Source of the DNA: an uncultured Roseicyclus sp.
Lineage (GTDB): Bacteria; Pseudomonadota; Alphaproteobacteria; Rhodobacterales; Rhodobacteraceae
Assembly: GCA_947500415.1 (NCBI GenBank)
Contig: CANMRT010000002.1
Coordinates: 248,001-312,000, forward strand
Direction: 5' to 3'
Length of the DNA: 64,000 nt
Made by a program: the position numbers and the translations under genes. The notes under the pieces are model-generated. The model was given only the letters and a program-made list of their open reading frames with translations, searched no databases and had not been told where the DNA came from. Below, piece by piece: positions 9,961 to 19,526 of the stretch (the stretch's first letter is position 1; every line of letters starts with the position of its first letter).

Positions 9961-10848
9961 TTATTCTTCGACTTCAGCCTCTGCCGGTGTCTCGTCTGCG
10001 TCTGCCTCGGCTTCAACCTCGGCGGCGGGTGCATCCTCAGCGCCTGCCGCCTGCTCTTCTTCCGCTGGCGCTGCGTCCTCGGCCGCTCCGTCTTCCTCGG
10101 CTGCGCCCTCTTCTTCCGGGGCCGTGTCTTCTTCTACCGGCGCGCTCTCCTCCGCAGGGGCGTCTTCCTCAGCCGGCGCTTCTTCTTCAACCGGTGCATC
10201 CACCAGCACAGCACCACTTTCCAAGGCCACAATCAACTGCGCGGCGCGTTGTTGCAAGCCTGCTGTGGCCGCAGCGCTGCGTTCAATGGCGCGTAGGCGG
10301 TCGAGGCCCGCGTTCAGGTCGCCCGCGCGGATGTCGACAAGGGCCAATTGCTCTTCGGCAAGGGCAGAATAGGGCGCGCCCGGTTCGGCCAACGCTTCTA
10401 GCACCAGACGGGCTTCATCCTCGGGCGCAGGATCCATCATCTGCGCTTTCAGAAGCGCCAGATCGACGTAGCGGCGTGGCAGGCCCGGTGCTTCGGCGGC
10501 TTCGCGCAGACGCGCGGCGGCGGCAGAAGGGTCTTCGCCGTTGGCCTCTTCACCAGCTGCCAAGAGCGCCAGGATCATCGCCACTTCCGGCGATGGCGTT
10601 TCGATCTCGGACAGGGCCGCGATACGGCCTTCGGGGTCTTCGTCTTCAAGCGCGCTTAGAAGCGCATCACCAAAGGCTTGGGATTGCGCCTCTCGCTGTG
10701 AGGATTGCCATTCGAAGTAAGCAGCTGCACCAACGATGCCGACGACCACAAGGACGGCTACCCATCCCCATCGACGAAACAGCGAAAACAGCCGGTCGCG
10801 GCGGACCTCTTCGCTGACTTCTTCGATAAAACTGTCGGTATTGGCCAT
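9961..10848 (-). CDS. YfgM-like TPR membrane protein with Glu/Ala/Pro-rich C-terminal tail
   Basis: MANTDSFIEEVSEEVRRDRLFSLFRRWGWVAVLVVVGIVGAAAYFEW...; single N-terminal TM and TPR_21-like region; low-complexity C-terminus. Confidence 0.8.
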   Translation of the reverse strand: MANTDSFIEEVSEEVRRDRLFSLFRRWGWVAVLVVVGIVGAAAYFEWQSSQREAQSQAFGDALLSALEDEDPEGRIAALSEIETPSPEVAMILALLAAGEEANGEDPSAAAARLREAAEAPGLPRRYVDLALLKAQMMDPAPEDEARLVLEALAEPGAPYSALAEEQLALVDIRAGDLNAGLDRLRAIERSAAATAGLQQRAAQLIVALESGAVLVDAPVEEEAPAEEDAPAEESAPVEEDTAPEEEGAAEEDGAAEDAAPAEEEQAAGAEDAPAAEVEAEADADETPAEAEVEE

Positions 10849-10969
10849 GCCTGCCGCTCCACCCCGAAATTCTTTTATGGCGCAGGGATTACCCCGGCAT
10901 GGGGTAAGGGCGCAAGGGCCGGTGCGCAGGCCGTTTGAGGAACGGGAATACAACTGTCAGGAGAGTATT

Positions 10970-10982
10970 CTGAACCGTTCAG
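10970..10982. promoter_or_regulatory. palindrome CTGAAC-C-GTTCAG, candidate repressor operator
   Basis: Perfect 6-bp inverted arms read directly in the sequence. Confidence 0.6.
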
Positions 10983-10989
10983 TTCACTC

Positions 10990-11018
10990 TTGTGGTTCCG
11001 ACACAAAAAAAGTAATCT
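10990..11018 (+). promoter_or_regulatory. candidate sigma70-type promoter for the RND operon
   Basis: TTGTGG (10990-10995), 17 nt spacer, TAATCT (11013-11018). Confidence 0.5.
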
Positions 11019-11034
11019 GAACTGGATGGTTCAG
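11017..11034. promoter_or_regulatory. palindrome CTGAAC-N6-GTTCAG, candidate repressor operator overlapping the -10 element
   Basis: Same arms as the 10970-10982 palindrome. Confidence 0.6.
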
Positions 11035-11128
11035 CGTAAACTATCAAAACACGGGATGGCGTCGCGCCGGGCATGCTCGGATCGACGTTCCAACGCCGGG
11101 GGGCGTTTGGAAAAGAAAGGTCGATGGC

Positions 11129-12469
11129 ATGAAGCTGTTTCCATTAGTGACCGCGGCGCTTGTGTGCGTTGCGCTTTATTTCGTTGTGCTGGATCGGGAT
11201 AGCTTGACCGACTTCGCCGCGGGCTTCATCCCCGAGCCCCAGAATGCGCCGGAAGAGATGGCCGAAGAGCCCGTGGCAGACGCCGACGAAGAGACCGCGC
11301 CGGTCGATGACGACGGGCGGATGCATGTCGTTGTTCGACGCTCTGAAGCGCAAGTGACCGAAAACGCAGTACTGATGCGCGGTCGCACGGAGGCTTTGCG
11401 ACTTGTTGATGTGGCATCCGAGACCATGGGACGCATCATCTCCACCCCGATCCGTGCAGGTGCTTTCGTCGAAGAAGGCCAGGTGATGTGCGAGATTGAT
11501 CCCGGCACATCGCAAACCGCCCTTGAAGAAGCGCAGGCCCGTTTGGCCGAAGCGCAGGCCCGTGTGCCTGAGGCAGAAGCGCGTTTGCCCGAAGCGCAGG
11601 CTCGCCTGCCCGAAGCGCGCGCGATGCTGGCGCAGGCCGTGGCGCAGCTGACCTCTGCCGAGATTGACGGCAACGCAGCTTCGCGTTTGAGTGAGTCTGG
11701 CTTTGGGTCGGAAACGCGCGCGGCGTCGGCTGCGGCGGGCGTTGCGGCGGCGGAAGCCGGAGTTCAAAGCGCCGAGGCGGGTGTTGAAGCGGCTCAAGCG
11801 GGCGTTCAGGGCGCGCAGGCTGGCATTCAATCGGCACTGGCCGGAGTGCGTGCGGCAGAGGCCGCCGTGACCCGCGCCGAAGATGCGATTGGTGATTTGA
11901 CGATTTATGCGCCGTTCTCAGGCCTTCTGGAAACGGACACGGCAGAGCTTGGCGCGCTGATGCAGCCGGGGTCGATTTGCGCCACGATCATCCAGCTCGA
12001 TCAGATCAAACTGGTGGGCTTCGTGCCCGAGGCACAGATTGCGCGGGTTGAATTGGGCGCGCGTGCGGGGGCTGAGTTGTCTTCGGGCCAGCGGGCCGAG
12101 GGCGTCGTCACCTTTGTGAGCCGCTCGGCAGACCCGGACACCCGAACCTTCCGCGTGGAGATCACAGTTGATAACGCCGATCTGGAAATCCGCGACGGTC
12201 AAACCGCCGATATTCTGGTGCAAACCGAAGGCATTGCGGCGCATTTGCTACCATCCTCCGCACTGACTTTGGATGATGACGGTAGGCTTGGCGTTCGTAC
12301 GGTTGTGGATGGCGTGGTCGAGTTCGTCGAAGTTCAGATGATCCGCGACACGCCGCGCGGCGTGTTGCTGACGGGGCTGCCGGATGTGGCAGACGTGATC
12401 ACCGTGGGGCAGGAGTTTGTGACCGCTGGGATTGAGGTGCGCACCACGTTTGAGGAGCTCACACAATGA
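11129..12469 (+). CDS. RND efflux periplasmic adaptor subunit
   Basis: 446 aa HlyD-type adaptor with coiled-coil hairpin and IYAPFSGLLETDTAELGALMQPGS barrel region. Confidence 0.93.
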   Translation: MKLFPLVTAALVCVALYFVVLDRDSLTDFAAGFIPEPQNAPEEMAEEPVADADEETAPVDDDGRMHVVVRRSEAQVTENAVLMRGRTEALRLVDVASETMGRIISTPIRAGAFVEEGQVMCEIDPGTSQTALEEAQARLAEAQARVPEAEARLPEAQARLPEARAMLAQAVAQLTSAEIDGNAASRLSESGFGSETRAASAAAGVAAAEAGVQSAEAGVEAAQAGVQGAQAGIQSALAGVRAAEAAVTRAEDAIGDLTIYAPFSGLLETDTAELGALMQPGSICATIIQLDQIKLVGFVPEAQIARVELGARAGAELSSGQRAEGVVTFVSRSADPDTRTFRVEITVDNADLEIRDGQTADILVQTEGIAAHLLPSSALTLDDDGRLGVRTVVDGVVEFVEVQMIRDTPRGVLLTGLPDVADVITVGQEFVTAGIEVRTTFEELTQ

Positions 12470-15400
12470 CCGGCATCATCGACTGGGCTGCTAGCCGCGC
12501 CCGCATGGTCATCGCTTTTGTCCTGCTGTCCCTGACGGCGGGCACGGCGGCCTACATCGGGCTGCCGAAGGAAGGTGAGCCGGACATCGACATTCCGGGG
12601 CTGTTCGTCTCCGTCCCCTTCCCCGGTATCTCCGCCACCGACAGTGAACGCCTGCTGATCCGTCCGATGGAGGCGGAGTTTCAGGACCTCGACGGTTTGC
12701 TGAGCATCAATTCCACCGCTGGCGAAAGCTACGCGGGGGTTTTCCTTGAGTTCGAGTTCGGCTGGGACAAGGGCGAGACCATCGCCGATGTCCGCGATGC
12801 CATGGGCCGCGCCGAGGTGCAGTTCCCGGAAGGCGCGGAAAGCTATTCGATCAACGAGATCAACTTCTCAGAATTCCCGATCATCATTGTGGCGCTGTCC
12901 GGCGACGCCCCTGAGCGCACGCTGATCCGGTTGGCCAATGAGATGCAGGCGGAGCTGGAAACACTGTCGCCGGTGCTTGAGGCGGGCCTCGCAGGTACGC
13001 GGGATGAGATGCTGGAGGTGATCCTCGATCCGCTCGCGCTGGAGGCCTACAACGTTACGGCCGCCGATCTGATCAACGCCGTGGTCAACAACAACCAATT
13101 GATCGCAGCCGGTGAGGTAGAGACCGCTGGTGGAGCGATTTCAATCACCATTCCGTCGAGCTTCGACAATGCGCAGGATGTCTACAACCTCGCCGTGACT
13201 GTGAACGGTGATAGGGTCGTGACACTTGGTGAATTGGCCGAAATCCGCCTCACCTACCAGGATGAGACGGGCACGGCGCGGTTCAACGGCGACACCACGG
13301 TTGCGCTTCAGGTCGTCAAGCGTCAGGGCTTCAACATCATCGACACGGTGGCCTTGATCCGTGAACAGGTGGAGGCCGTTCAGGCAACCTGGCCGGAAGA
13401 GCTTCGCGCATCGGTCACGGTTGAAACGACGCTGGATCAATCGGTTCAGGTCGATGGCATGGTGCGGCAGCTGGAAGGCTCCGTCCTGACGGCCATCGCG
13501 CTGGTGATGATTGTGGTGCTGGCCGCACTCGGCACACGGTCCGCTCTGTTGGTGGGTTTCGCGATCCCCACATCATTCCTTTTGTGCTTCATCCTTTTGG
13601 GCGTGATGGGCATCACCATCTCGAACATCGTGATGTTCGGTTTGATCCTCGCGGTGGGTATGCTGGTGGACGGCGCGATTGTGGTGGTCGAATACGCTGA
13701 CCGGCGCCTGCAAGAAGGCGCGCGCCCGATGCAGGCCTATGCCGATGCCGCCAAGCGGATGTTCTGGCCCATCGTCTCCTCCACCGCGACAACGCTTTGC
13801 GCGTTCCTGCCCATGCTGTTCTGGCCCGGTGTACCGGGGGAATTCATGGGCATGTTGCCGGTGACGTTGATCTTCGTTCTGTCGGCCTCGCTGATTGTGG
13901 CGCTGATCTACCTGCCTGTTCTGGGCGGTGTCGCCGCACGGTTCAGCCGGGTGATCGGCAACGCGGCGGCGACCGTGAAGGGTATCATCCCCTGGTATGT
14001 CGTGCGTCTCGTGCTGACGATTGGCGCGGGCTACTTGATGTTCATGTCAGCGCTGAACGTTGTGCAACCCGGCATCCTATTTGCGATCCCGGGCGAAGAC
14101 GTCTCACCCATGGTGCAGATGGCGGCGGGTGCCATCGTCTTTGTCATCAGCTGCGTGATCATGTCCGTATTGATTGCGACGGTGCAATTCCAGCGGCGTG
14201 AGAAGGCCGTGGATTCGGGCTACAAGCGCAAGCCGGTGGGCTGGTTCATCCACTTCATGACGGGCAATCCGTTCATGCCGGTCGTCGCGGTTGTGACCGT
14301 CCTGAGTTTCGTTGGCTTCACGTTTGGATACTTCGGCGAGAACAACAATGGCGTCGAATTCTTCGTTGAAACCGAGCCTGAGAATGCCATCGTCTACGTC
14401 CGTGCGCGCGGCAATCTGAGCGTTCAGGAACAAGATGCGCTGGTCCGGCAAGTCGAAGAAATGGTGCTGGAAACCGACGGCGTGCGCGATGTGTTTGCTT
14501 TCGCGGGCTCCGGTGGCTTGAACAACAACACCGGCGGTGCTGCGGCCCCGTCTGACACCATCGGACAGGTTCAGATCGACCTTGAGCCCTGGGGCGCGCG
14601 GGCTGACGGCGACCTGATCCTGAACGCTCTGCAAGCGCGGCTGGATCAGATCCCCGGCATCCAGACCGAGATTTTCTCTGCCTCGACCGGCCCTGCCGAC
14701 GGCAAACCGATCAGCCTGCGCCTGCTTGGCGACAATTGGGAGGAGCTGCAGGAGGCCACGGCGATTGTGCGCACCTACTATGAGAACCTCGACGGTCTGA
14801 TCTTGATCGAAGATACGCTGCCCCTGCCCGGCATCGACTGGCAGATCAACGTGGATGTCGAAGCCGCCGGCCGTTTCGGTGCCGATGTGGCAACCGTGGG
14901 CGCGATGGTGCAGCTGGTGACACGCGGCATCTTGCTGGACACAATGCGCGTGCCGTCCTCGGACGAAGAGATCGATATTCGCGTCCGCTTCCCGGAAGAG
15001 GCGCGGGTTCTGAGCACCCTCGACAGCCTGCGGGTACGGACCCGCGACGGATTGGTGCCGCTGTCGAACTTCGTCAGTTGGGAGCCGACACCGCAATTGG
15101 CCGTCATCGAACGCCGCAACCAAAGCCGGTATTTCGAGGTAAAGGCGGATGTGGTCGACGATGTCATCATCTATGAGCTTGTGCCCTTCGATGAGAATGG
15201 TGAACCGCTTGAGGATGAGATCATTGCGTTGGGCTTCGGGGAAGAGGTCTTGCAGGAGCAGATCGATGAAGGTGAAGCTGCAAACCTGCGTCTGGCGACG
15301 CCCAACACCGGTATTGCCGCGCTCTTTGCGCCGGAGACGCTGACCTATCACAACTTGCCCGACTACCGGGGCGACATCCCGCTCGACGAGATTGCGGAAA

Positions 15401-16395
15401 TGGTTGTGGCGGAAGAAGCCGAGTTGCGCATCACACCGATGACCGCGACCGAGCGGATCGAGCGGATCACCGAATGGCTTGAGTCTGAGAACTACCCCCT
15501 GCCCGCTTCAGTGAGCTGGGAATGGGGTGGCGATCAGGCCGAGCAGGAAGAATCCGGTCAGTTCCTGATGACGGCATTCGCCGCCGCCCTTGGCCTGATG
15601 TTCATCATCCTGCTGGCTCAATTCAACTCGGTCTACAACGCCGTGCTGGTTCTGTTGGCTGTGGTCCTGTCCACCACCGGTGTGCTGTGGGGGATGATCA
15701 TCATGGATCAGACCTTCTCGATCATCATGACGGGCACGGGCATCGTGGCACTGGCAGGGATCGTGGTGAACAACAATATTGTTCTGATCGACACCTACCA
15801 GGAATACAGCCGCTACATGCCCCGGCTTGAGGCGATTGTGCGCACGGTTGAGGTGCGTATTCGTCCGGTCCTTTTGACCACGATCACCACGATGGCCGGT
15901 CTGGCACCGATGATGTACGGCGTCTCGCTCGATTTCGGCGGCGGTGGCTACACGATCGACAGCCCGACGGCTCTGTGGTGGAAACAGTTGGCGACCGCTG
16001 TGGTATTCGGCCTAGGCATCGCCACGGTGTTGACGCTTCTGTTCACGCCCTCGCTGCTGGCCCTGCGTGTGTGGTTCTGGACAATCCTGGCTTGGGTCTT
16101 CCGCGGGCTGGCCCGTTTGGGGGCCCGCTCAATGAGCGCACGTGCACAGGATTGGGCGCTTCAGCGACAGGCCCGGCGGGCCCGCAACCCGGTGATCTTC
16201 TGGGATGAAGACCCGCGTGAGGATGAGGTTGAGGCGCTGGAAATTCCTGAAGAGGACGTGCCTTTGGGTGAGTTGGCCACAGAAGAACCGCTGCCACCTG
16301 CGCCAGAGGATCTGCCCGATCAGCCTGATCCGTTTGAGGATACGGAGCTTGAAAACGACGTGCCTCCGCAGCCACCGCTTCGAGCGGCGGAGTAA
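12466..16395 (+). CDS. RND efflux permease
   Basis: 1309 aa AcrB-type; overlaps the adaptor by ATGA; GMLVDGAIVVVEYADRR and GIVVNNNIVLIDTYQ motifs. Confidence 0.95.
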   Translation: MTGIIDWAASRARMVIAFVLLSLTAGTAAYIGLPKEGEPDIDIPGLFVSVPFPGISATDSERLLIRPMEAEFQDLDGLLSINSTAGESYAGVFLEFEFGWDKGETIADVRDAMGRAEVQFPEGAESYSINEINFSEFPIIIVALSGDAPERTLIRLANEMQAELETLSPVLEAGLAGTRDEMLEVILDPLALEAYNVTAADLINAVVNNNQLIAAGEVETAGGAISITIPSSFDNAQDVYNLAVTVNGDRVVTLGELAEIRLTYQDETGTARFNGDTTVALQVVKRQGFNIIDTVALIREQVEAVQATWPEELRASVTVETTLDQSVQVDGMVRQLEGSVLTAIALVMIVVLAALGTRSALLVGFAIPTSFLLCFILLGVMGITISNIVMFGLILAVGMLVDGAIVVVEYADRRLQEGARPMQAYADAAKRMFWPIVSSTATTLCAFLPMLFWPGVPGEFMGMLPVTLIFVLSASLIVALIYLPVLGGVAARFSRVIGNAAATVKGIIPWYVVRLVLTIGAGYLMFMSALNVVQPGILFAIPGEDVSPMVQMAAGAIVFVISCVIMSVLIATVQFQRREKAVDSGYKRKPVGWFIHFMTGNPFMPVVAVVTVLSFVGFTFGYFGENNNGVEFFVETEPENAIVYVRARGNLSVQEQDALVRQVEEMVLETDGVRDVFAFAGSGGLNNNTGGAAAPSDTIGQVQIDLEPWGARADGDLILNALQARLDQIPGIQTEIFSASTGPADGKPISLRLLGDNWEELQEATAIVRTYYENLDGLILIEDTLPLPGIDWQINVDVEAAGRFGADVATVGAMVQLVTRGILLDTMRVPSSDEEIDIRVRFPEEARVLSTLDSLRVRTRDGLVPLSNFVSWEPTPQLAVIERRNQSRYFEVKADVVDDVIIYELVPFDENGEPLEDEIIALGFGEEVLQEQIDEGEAANLRLATPNTGIAALFAPETLTYHNLPDYRGDIPLDEIAEMVVAEEAELRITPMTATERIERITEWLESENYPLPASVSWEWGGDQAEQEESGQFLMTAFAAALGLMFIILLAQFNSVYNAVLVLLAVVLSTTGVLWGMIIMDQTFSIIMTGTGIVALAGIVVNNNIVLIDTYQEYSRYMPRLEAIVRTVEVRIRPVLLTTITTMAGLAPMMYGVSLDFGGGGYTIDSPTALWWKQLATAVVFGLGIATVLTLLFTPSLLALRVWFWTILAWVFRGLARLGARSMSARAQDWALQRQARRARNPVIFWDEDPREDEVEALEIPEEDVPLGELATEEPLPPAPEDLPDQPDPFEDTELENDVPPQPPLRAAE

Positions 16396-16424
16396 TCTGG
16401 GCAGCGTCCACGTTGGAGCATTGA

Positions 16425-16458
16425 TAGGGGCGGCAGGGGATTTCCCCTTCCGCCCCTA
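16425..16458. terminator. long palindrome between convergent genes, candidate bidirectional terminator
   Basis: TAGGGGCGG c AGGGGA tt TCCCCT t CCGCCCCTA, near-perfect 34-nt inverted repeat. Confidence 0.5.
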
Positions 16459-16470
16459 CCCAGCACCTTC

Positions 16471-17472
16471 CTAAGCAGCACCCTGCGTCGGCGTTTGGCT
16501 AACCGCTCGCCCCGGCCGGTCTGACACCTGCGCAAAAACGAAAAGCAGTGCCAACACGACCTGCAAGCCATTGGAGATCAGGTTGGAGGTGGCGGTTTGC
16601 GCGGCCTCACGCGAGAGGTCGGCGATTTCGGAGGCCAATTGGTTTTCAGCGCGCCGCAACGCATTGATCCAATCACTCGACAAGGCAAACCAGCTTTCGG
16701 CGCTGATATCTGGCATCGAGCCACCATAGCCCGCCGCAATAAGATCGCGCCGAACCCGGTCCATCGGGGCAAAATTCTCGGATTGGTTCACGGCCAAATG
16801 CCACCCGCTGCCTTGTACGTTACCTTCGGCAAGTTCCAAAAACGCAGCCTCTTGCGCTGCAAGTGAGACCAAGGTGAGGTGCAATTCTGCATCCATATCT
16901 TGCGACGCGAAAGCCGCCGCGCCGGTGGCCCGTTGCAACCCCGCGGTATCCTTGGCTTGGGCGAGGGCTTGCGACGCTTCGATCAAGAGCCGCAGTCTGT
17001 CTTCCGGCGAGGCCACGATGTTCAATTCAGCGGCTTCCAGCAGGTCAGAAATGAAGGCGGTGTAGACATCGACGACCTCTGACCGGGCAATGCTTTGGGC
17101 ATCCACCCACGTCCGCCATTGCTGCAACTCATCCAAGCGCGCTTCAATCACGTCGGCGTTGCGCGGACCATCCGCAACCGCCCATTCCGATACAACGTTG
17201 CCCACAACCTCATCCGTCAACCGACGTTGAGCCGCCAACTCATCTGTCAGGGCACGCCCGTCAGAGGCCAGATACCCCGACGAATATCCCCGTTCGCGCT
17301 GCAATTGATGAACGATGTCGTTGAGCCGTTCCGCAAGATATGTGCGGCTTTCGACCAGCTCGGCCCTGTCGCGATCCGCGAAGAGCGTCCCAAGCACTTT
17401 CCATCCCAGAAGCAGGATCACCACGATGAGTGGCAGAACAAAAATGCGCCGATCTGTACGAAATGCGAACAC
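16471..17472 (-). CDS. nitrate/nitrite-sensing (NIT) domain-like membrane protein without a recognisable output domain
   Basis: TM, NIT-type motif QLQRERGYSSGYLASDG, second TM (GLQVVLALLFVFA), then ends within about 20 residues. Confidence 0.7.
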   Translation of the reverse strand: MFAFRTDRRIFVLPLIVVILLLGWKVLGTLFADRDRAELVESRTYLAERLNDIVHQLQRERGYSSGYLASDGRALTDELAAQRRLTDEVVGNVVSEWAVADGPRNADVIEARLDELQQWRTWVDAQSIARSEVVDVYTAFISDLLEAAELNIVASPEDRLRLLIEASQALAQAKDTAGLQRATGAAAFASQDMDAELHLTLVSLAAQEAAFLELAEGNVQGSGWHLAVNQSENFAPMDRVRRDLIAAGYGGSMPDISAESWFALSSDWINALRRAENQLASEIADLSREAAQTATSNLISNGLQVVLALLFVFAQVSDRPGRAVSQTPTQGAA

Positions 17473-17584
17473 GAGGAACCTGCCCTGAAATTGCCATAAT
17501 CGCCGTCACTTTTGGGCCCAAATCATGAACAAATTCCTACCGGCGCAATCCGGTGCATAGTGAATTTCCCTTAAATTAGGCGAG

Positions 17585-19456
17585 TTATGCGGCGGCCTCA
17601 TCCTCGTTCGCTTGTCGGTTCCACAGCTGTGCGTAGCGCCCATCTTGTTCCAGCAGAGCTTCGTGGCTGCCTTCTTCGACCACTTCGCCCTTCTCCAGCA
17701 CGACAATCCGATCGGCATCCACAATGGTCGAGAGCCTGTGGGCAATGGTCAGCACGGTACGCCCCTCGCCCATGGCCTTCAGCTCGGCCTGGATCTCCAT
17801 CTCCGTATCGGTGTCGAGGGCTGAGGTCGCCTCGTCCAACACAAGGATTGGCGGGTCTTTCAGCAACGTTCGGGCAATACCCACCCGTTGTTTCTCGCCA
17901 CCTGAAAGCTTCAGGCCCCGTTCCCCCACTGGTGTCTGATAGCCATCCGGCAACGACATGATGAAATCATGGATGGAGGCCGCACGCGCGGCGCCTTCGA
18001 CGTCCTCACGGGTCGCCCCGTCGCGGCCATAGGCAATATTGTAGTAGATCGTGTCGTTAAACAGGACGGTGTCCTGCGGAACCACGCCGATTTGCCCATG
18101 CAGACTTTCCTGCGTCACCTCGCGCAGGTCTTGCCCGTCGATGGTGATGCGCCCGTCGCCCACGTCATAGAAGCGGAACATCAGCCGCCCGATGGTGGAT
18201 TTCCCGGACCCGGAGGAGCCCACAACTGCGACCGTCTCACCTGCGGGAATATCAATGTCGACACCCTTGAGGATCGGGCGCGCAGCCTCGTACCCGAAGA
18301 CGACATTCTCAAGCCGCACGTTGCCGCCACTGACCTGAAGCGCCTTAGCATCCGGGGCATCGCGGACCTCCTGCGGCTGTTCCAACAGGTCGAACATCTC
18401 GCCCATATCAACCAACGCCTGCCGGATTTCACGATAGACGGTGCCCAGAAAGTTCAACGGCATGGTGATCTGGATCATGTAGGCGTTGACCATCACGAAA
18501 TCGCCCACGGTCAGATCGCCTGACTGCACGCCCATTGCGGCCATCACCATCACGCCCACAAGGCCGCCGGTGATAATCAGGGACTGCCCGAAATTGAGCG
18601 CCGCGAGCGAGTAGGAGGTTTTGAGGGCGGCGGCCTCATACCCCTCCATCGCGGCGTCATAGCGGTTGGCTTCGCGCCGTTCCGCGCCGAAGTATTTGAC
18701 CGTCTCAAAGTTCAGCAGACTGTCGATCGCCTTCTGGTTCGCGTCGGTGTCCTGATCGTTCATCTCCTTGCGGATGCGCACGCGCAGCTCGGTCACTTTG
18801 AAGGTGAACCAGACGTAAAGCGCGATCGTGACGCTGAGGACGATCAGGTAGTTGATGTCGAAGACGACGGCGAGAATGATGCCCGTCAAAGCCAGCTCCA
18901 GGGTCAGCGGACCGATGGAGAACAGAAGGAAACGCAGTAGGAATTCCACACCCTTCACACCGCGTTCAATGATCCGGCTAAGCCCGCCCGTCTTGCGCGC
19001 GATATGGTAGCGCAGGCTGAGCGCGTGGATGTGTTGGAACGTCTCCAACGCCAATTGCCTGAGTGCGCGTTGGGCAACCCGGGCAAAGACCGCATCGCGG
19101 AGCTGTTGGAAGCCCACATTCATCACTCGGGTCAGGCCGTAGACAACCGTGATGGCCACAGCCCCTGCCCCGAACATCCACGCCGGAGATGTGCCTTCGC
19201 CCGACAGGATATTCACTGCCTCGCGGTAGAAGAACGGCGTGGTGACGGCAATGAGTTTGGCCAGCGTTAGCATGGCAAGGGCGATGACAACGCGCTTCTT
19301 CACCCACGGTTTGTCAGCAGGCCAAAGGTAGGGCGCGACCTTGCGGATCGTGCGCCAGCCAGAGCGACGCTCGGCCTCGTCCTGCACCTCTACCGGGTCG
19401 GGTGAATTGGTGGGCGCAGGTCCGGTTTGCGGCTGCGCGATAGTGTCGGCTGGCAT
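17585..19456 (-). CDS. Atm1/HMT-like ABC exporter (fused TMD-NBD)
   Basis: 623 aa; Walker A GSSGSGKST, signature LSGGEKQR; N-terminal PYLWPADKPWVKKRVV and overall Atm1-type architecture. Confidence 0.9.
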   Translation of the reverse strand: MPADTIAQPQTGPAPTNSPDPVEVQDEAERRSGWRTIRKVAPYLWPADKPWVKKRVVIALAMLTLAKLIAVTTPFFYREAVNILSGEGTSPAWMFGAGAVAITVVYGLTRVMNVGFQQLRDAVFARVAQRALRQLALETFQHIHALSLRYHIARKTGGLSRIIERGVKGVEFLLRFLLFSIGPLTLELALTGIILAVVFDINYLIVLSVTIALYVWFTFKVTELRVRIRKEMNDQDTDANQKAIDSLLNFETVKYFGAERREANRYDAAMEGYEAAALKTSYSLAALNFGQSLIITGGLVGVMVMAAMGVQSGDLTVGDFVMVNAYMIQITMPLNFLGTVYREIRQALVDMGEMFDLLEQPQEVRDAPDAKALQVSGGNVRLENVVFGYEAARPILKGVDIDIPAGETVAVVGSSGSGKSTIGRLMFRFYDVGDGRITIDGQDLREVTQESLHGQIGVVPQDTVLFNDTIYYNIAYGRDGATREDVEGAARAASIHDFIMSLPDGYQTPVGERGLKLSGGEKQRVGIARTLLKDPPILVLDEATSALDTDTEMEIQAELKAMGEGRTVLTIAHRLSTIVDADRIVVLEKGEVVEEGSHEALLEQDGRYAQLWNRQANEDEAAA

Positions 19457-19526
19457 GAAGGCTCGCCCCTTTATCCGTCAGGGACTTAACCTAGGGCTTC
19501 CCCCCATCGACTACCAGTGGCGGAGG

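Noticed and set aside
9659-10817. Long plus-strand ORFs (237 and 290 aa) rich in Ser/Ala or Arg/Pro opposite the bamB/YfgM region
   Set aside because: Shadow ORFs from GC-rich codon bias; low-complexity antisense translations of the YfgM-like acidic tail with no domain features.
14104-15351. 415-aa minus-strand ORF inside the RND permease
   Set aside because: Antisense to a clearly recognised conserved gene; His/Arg-rich shadow composition.
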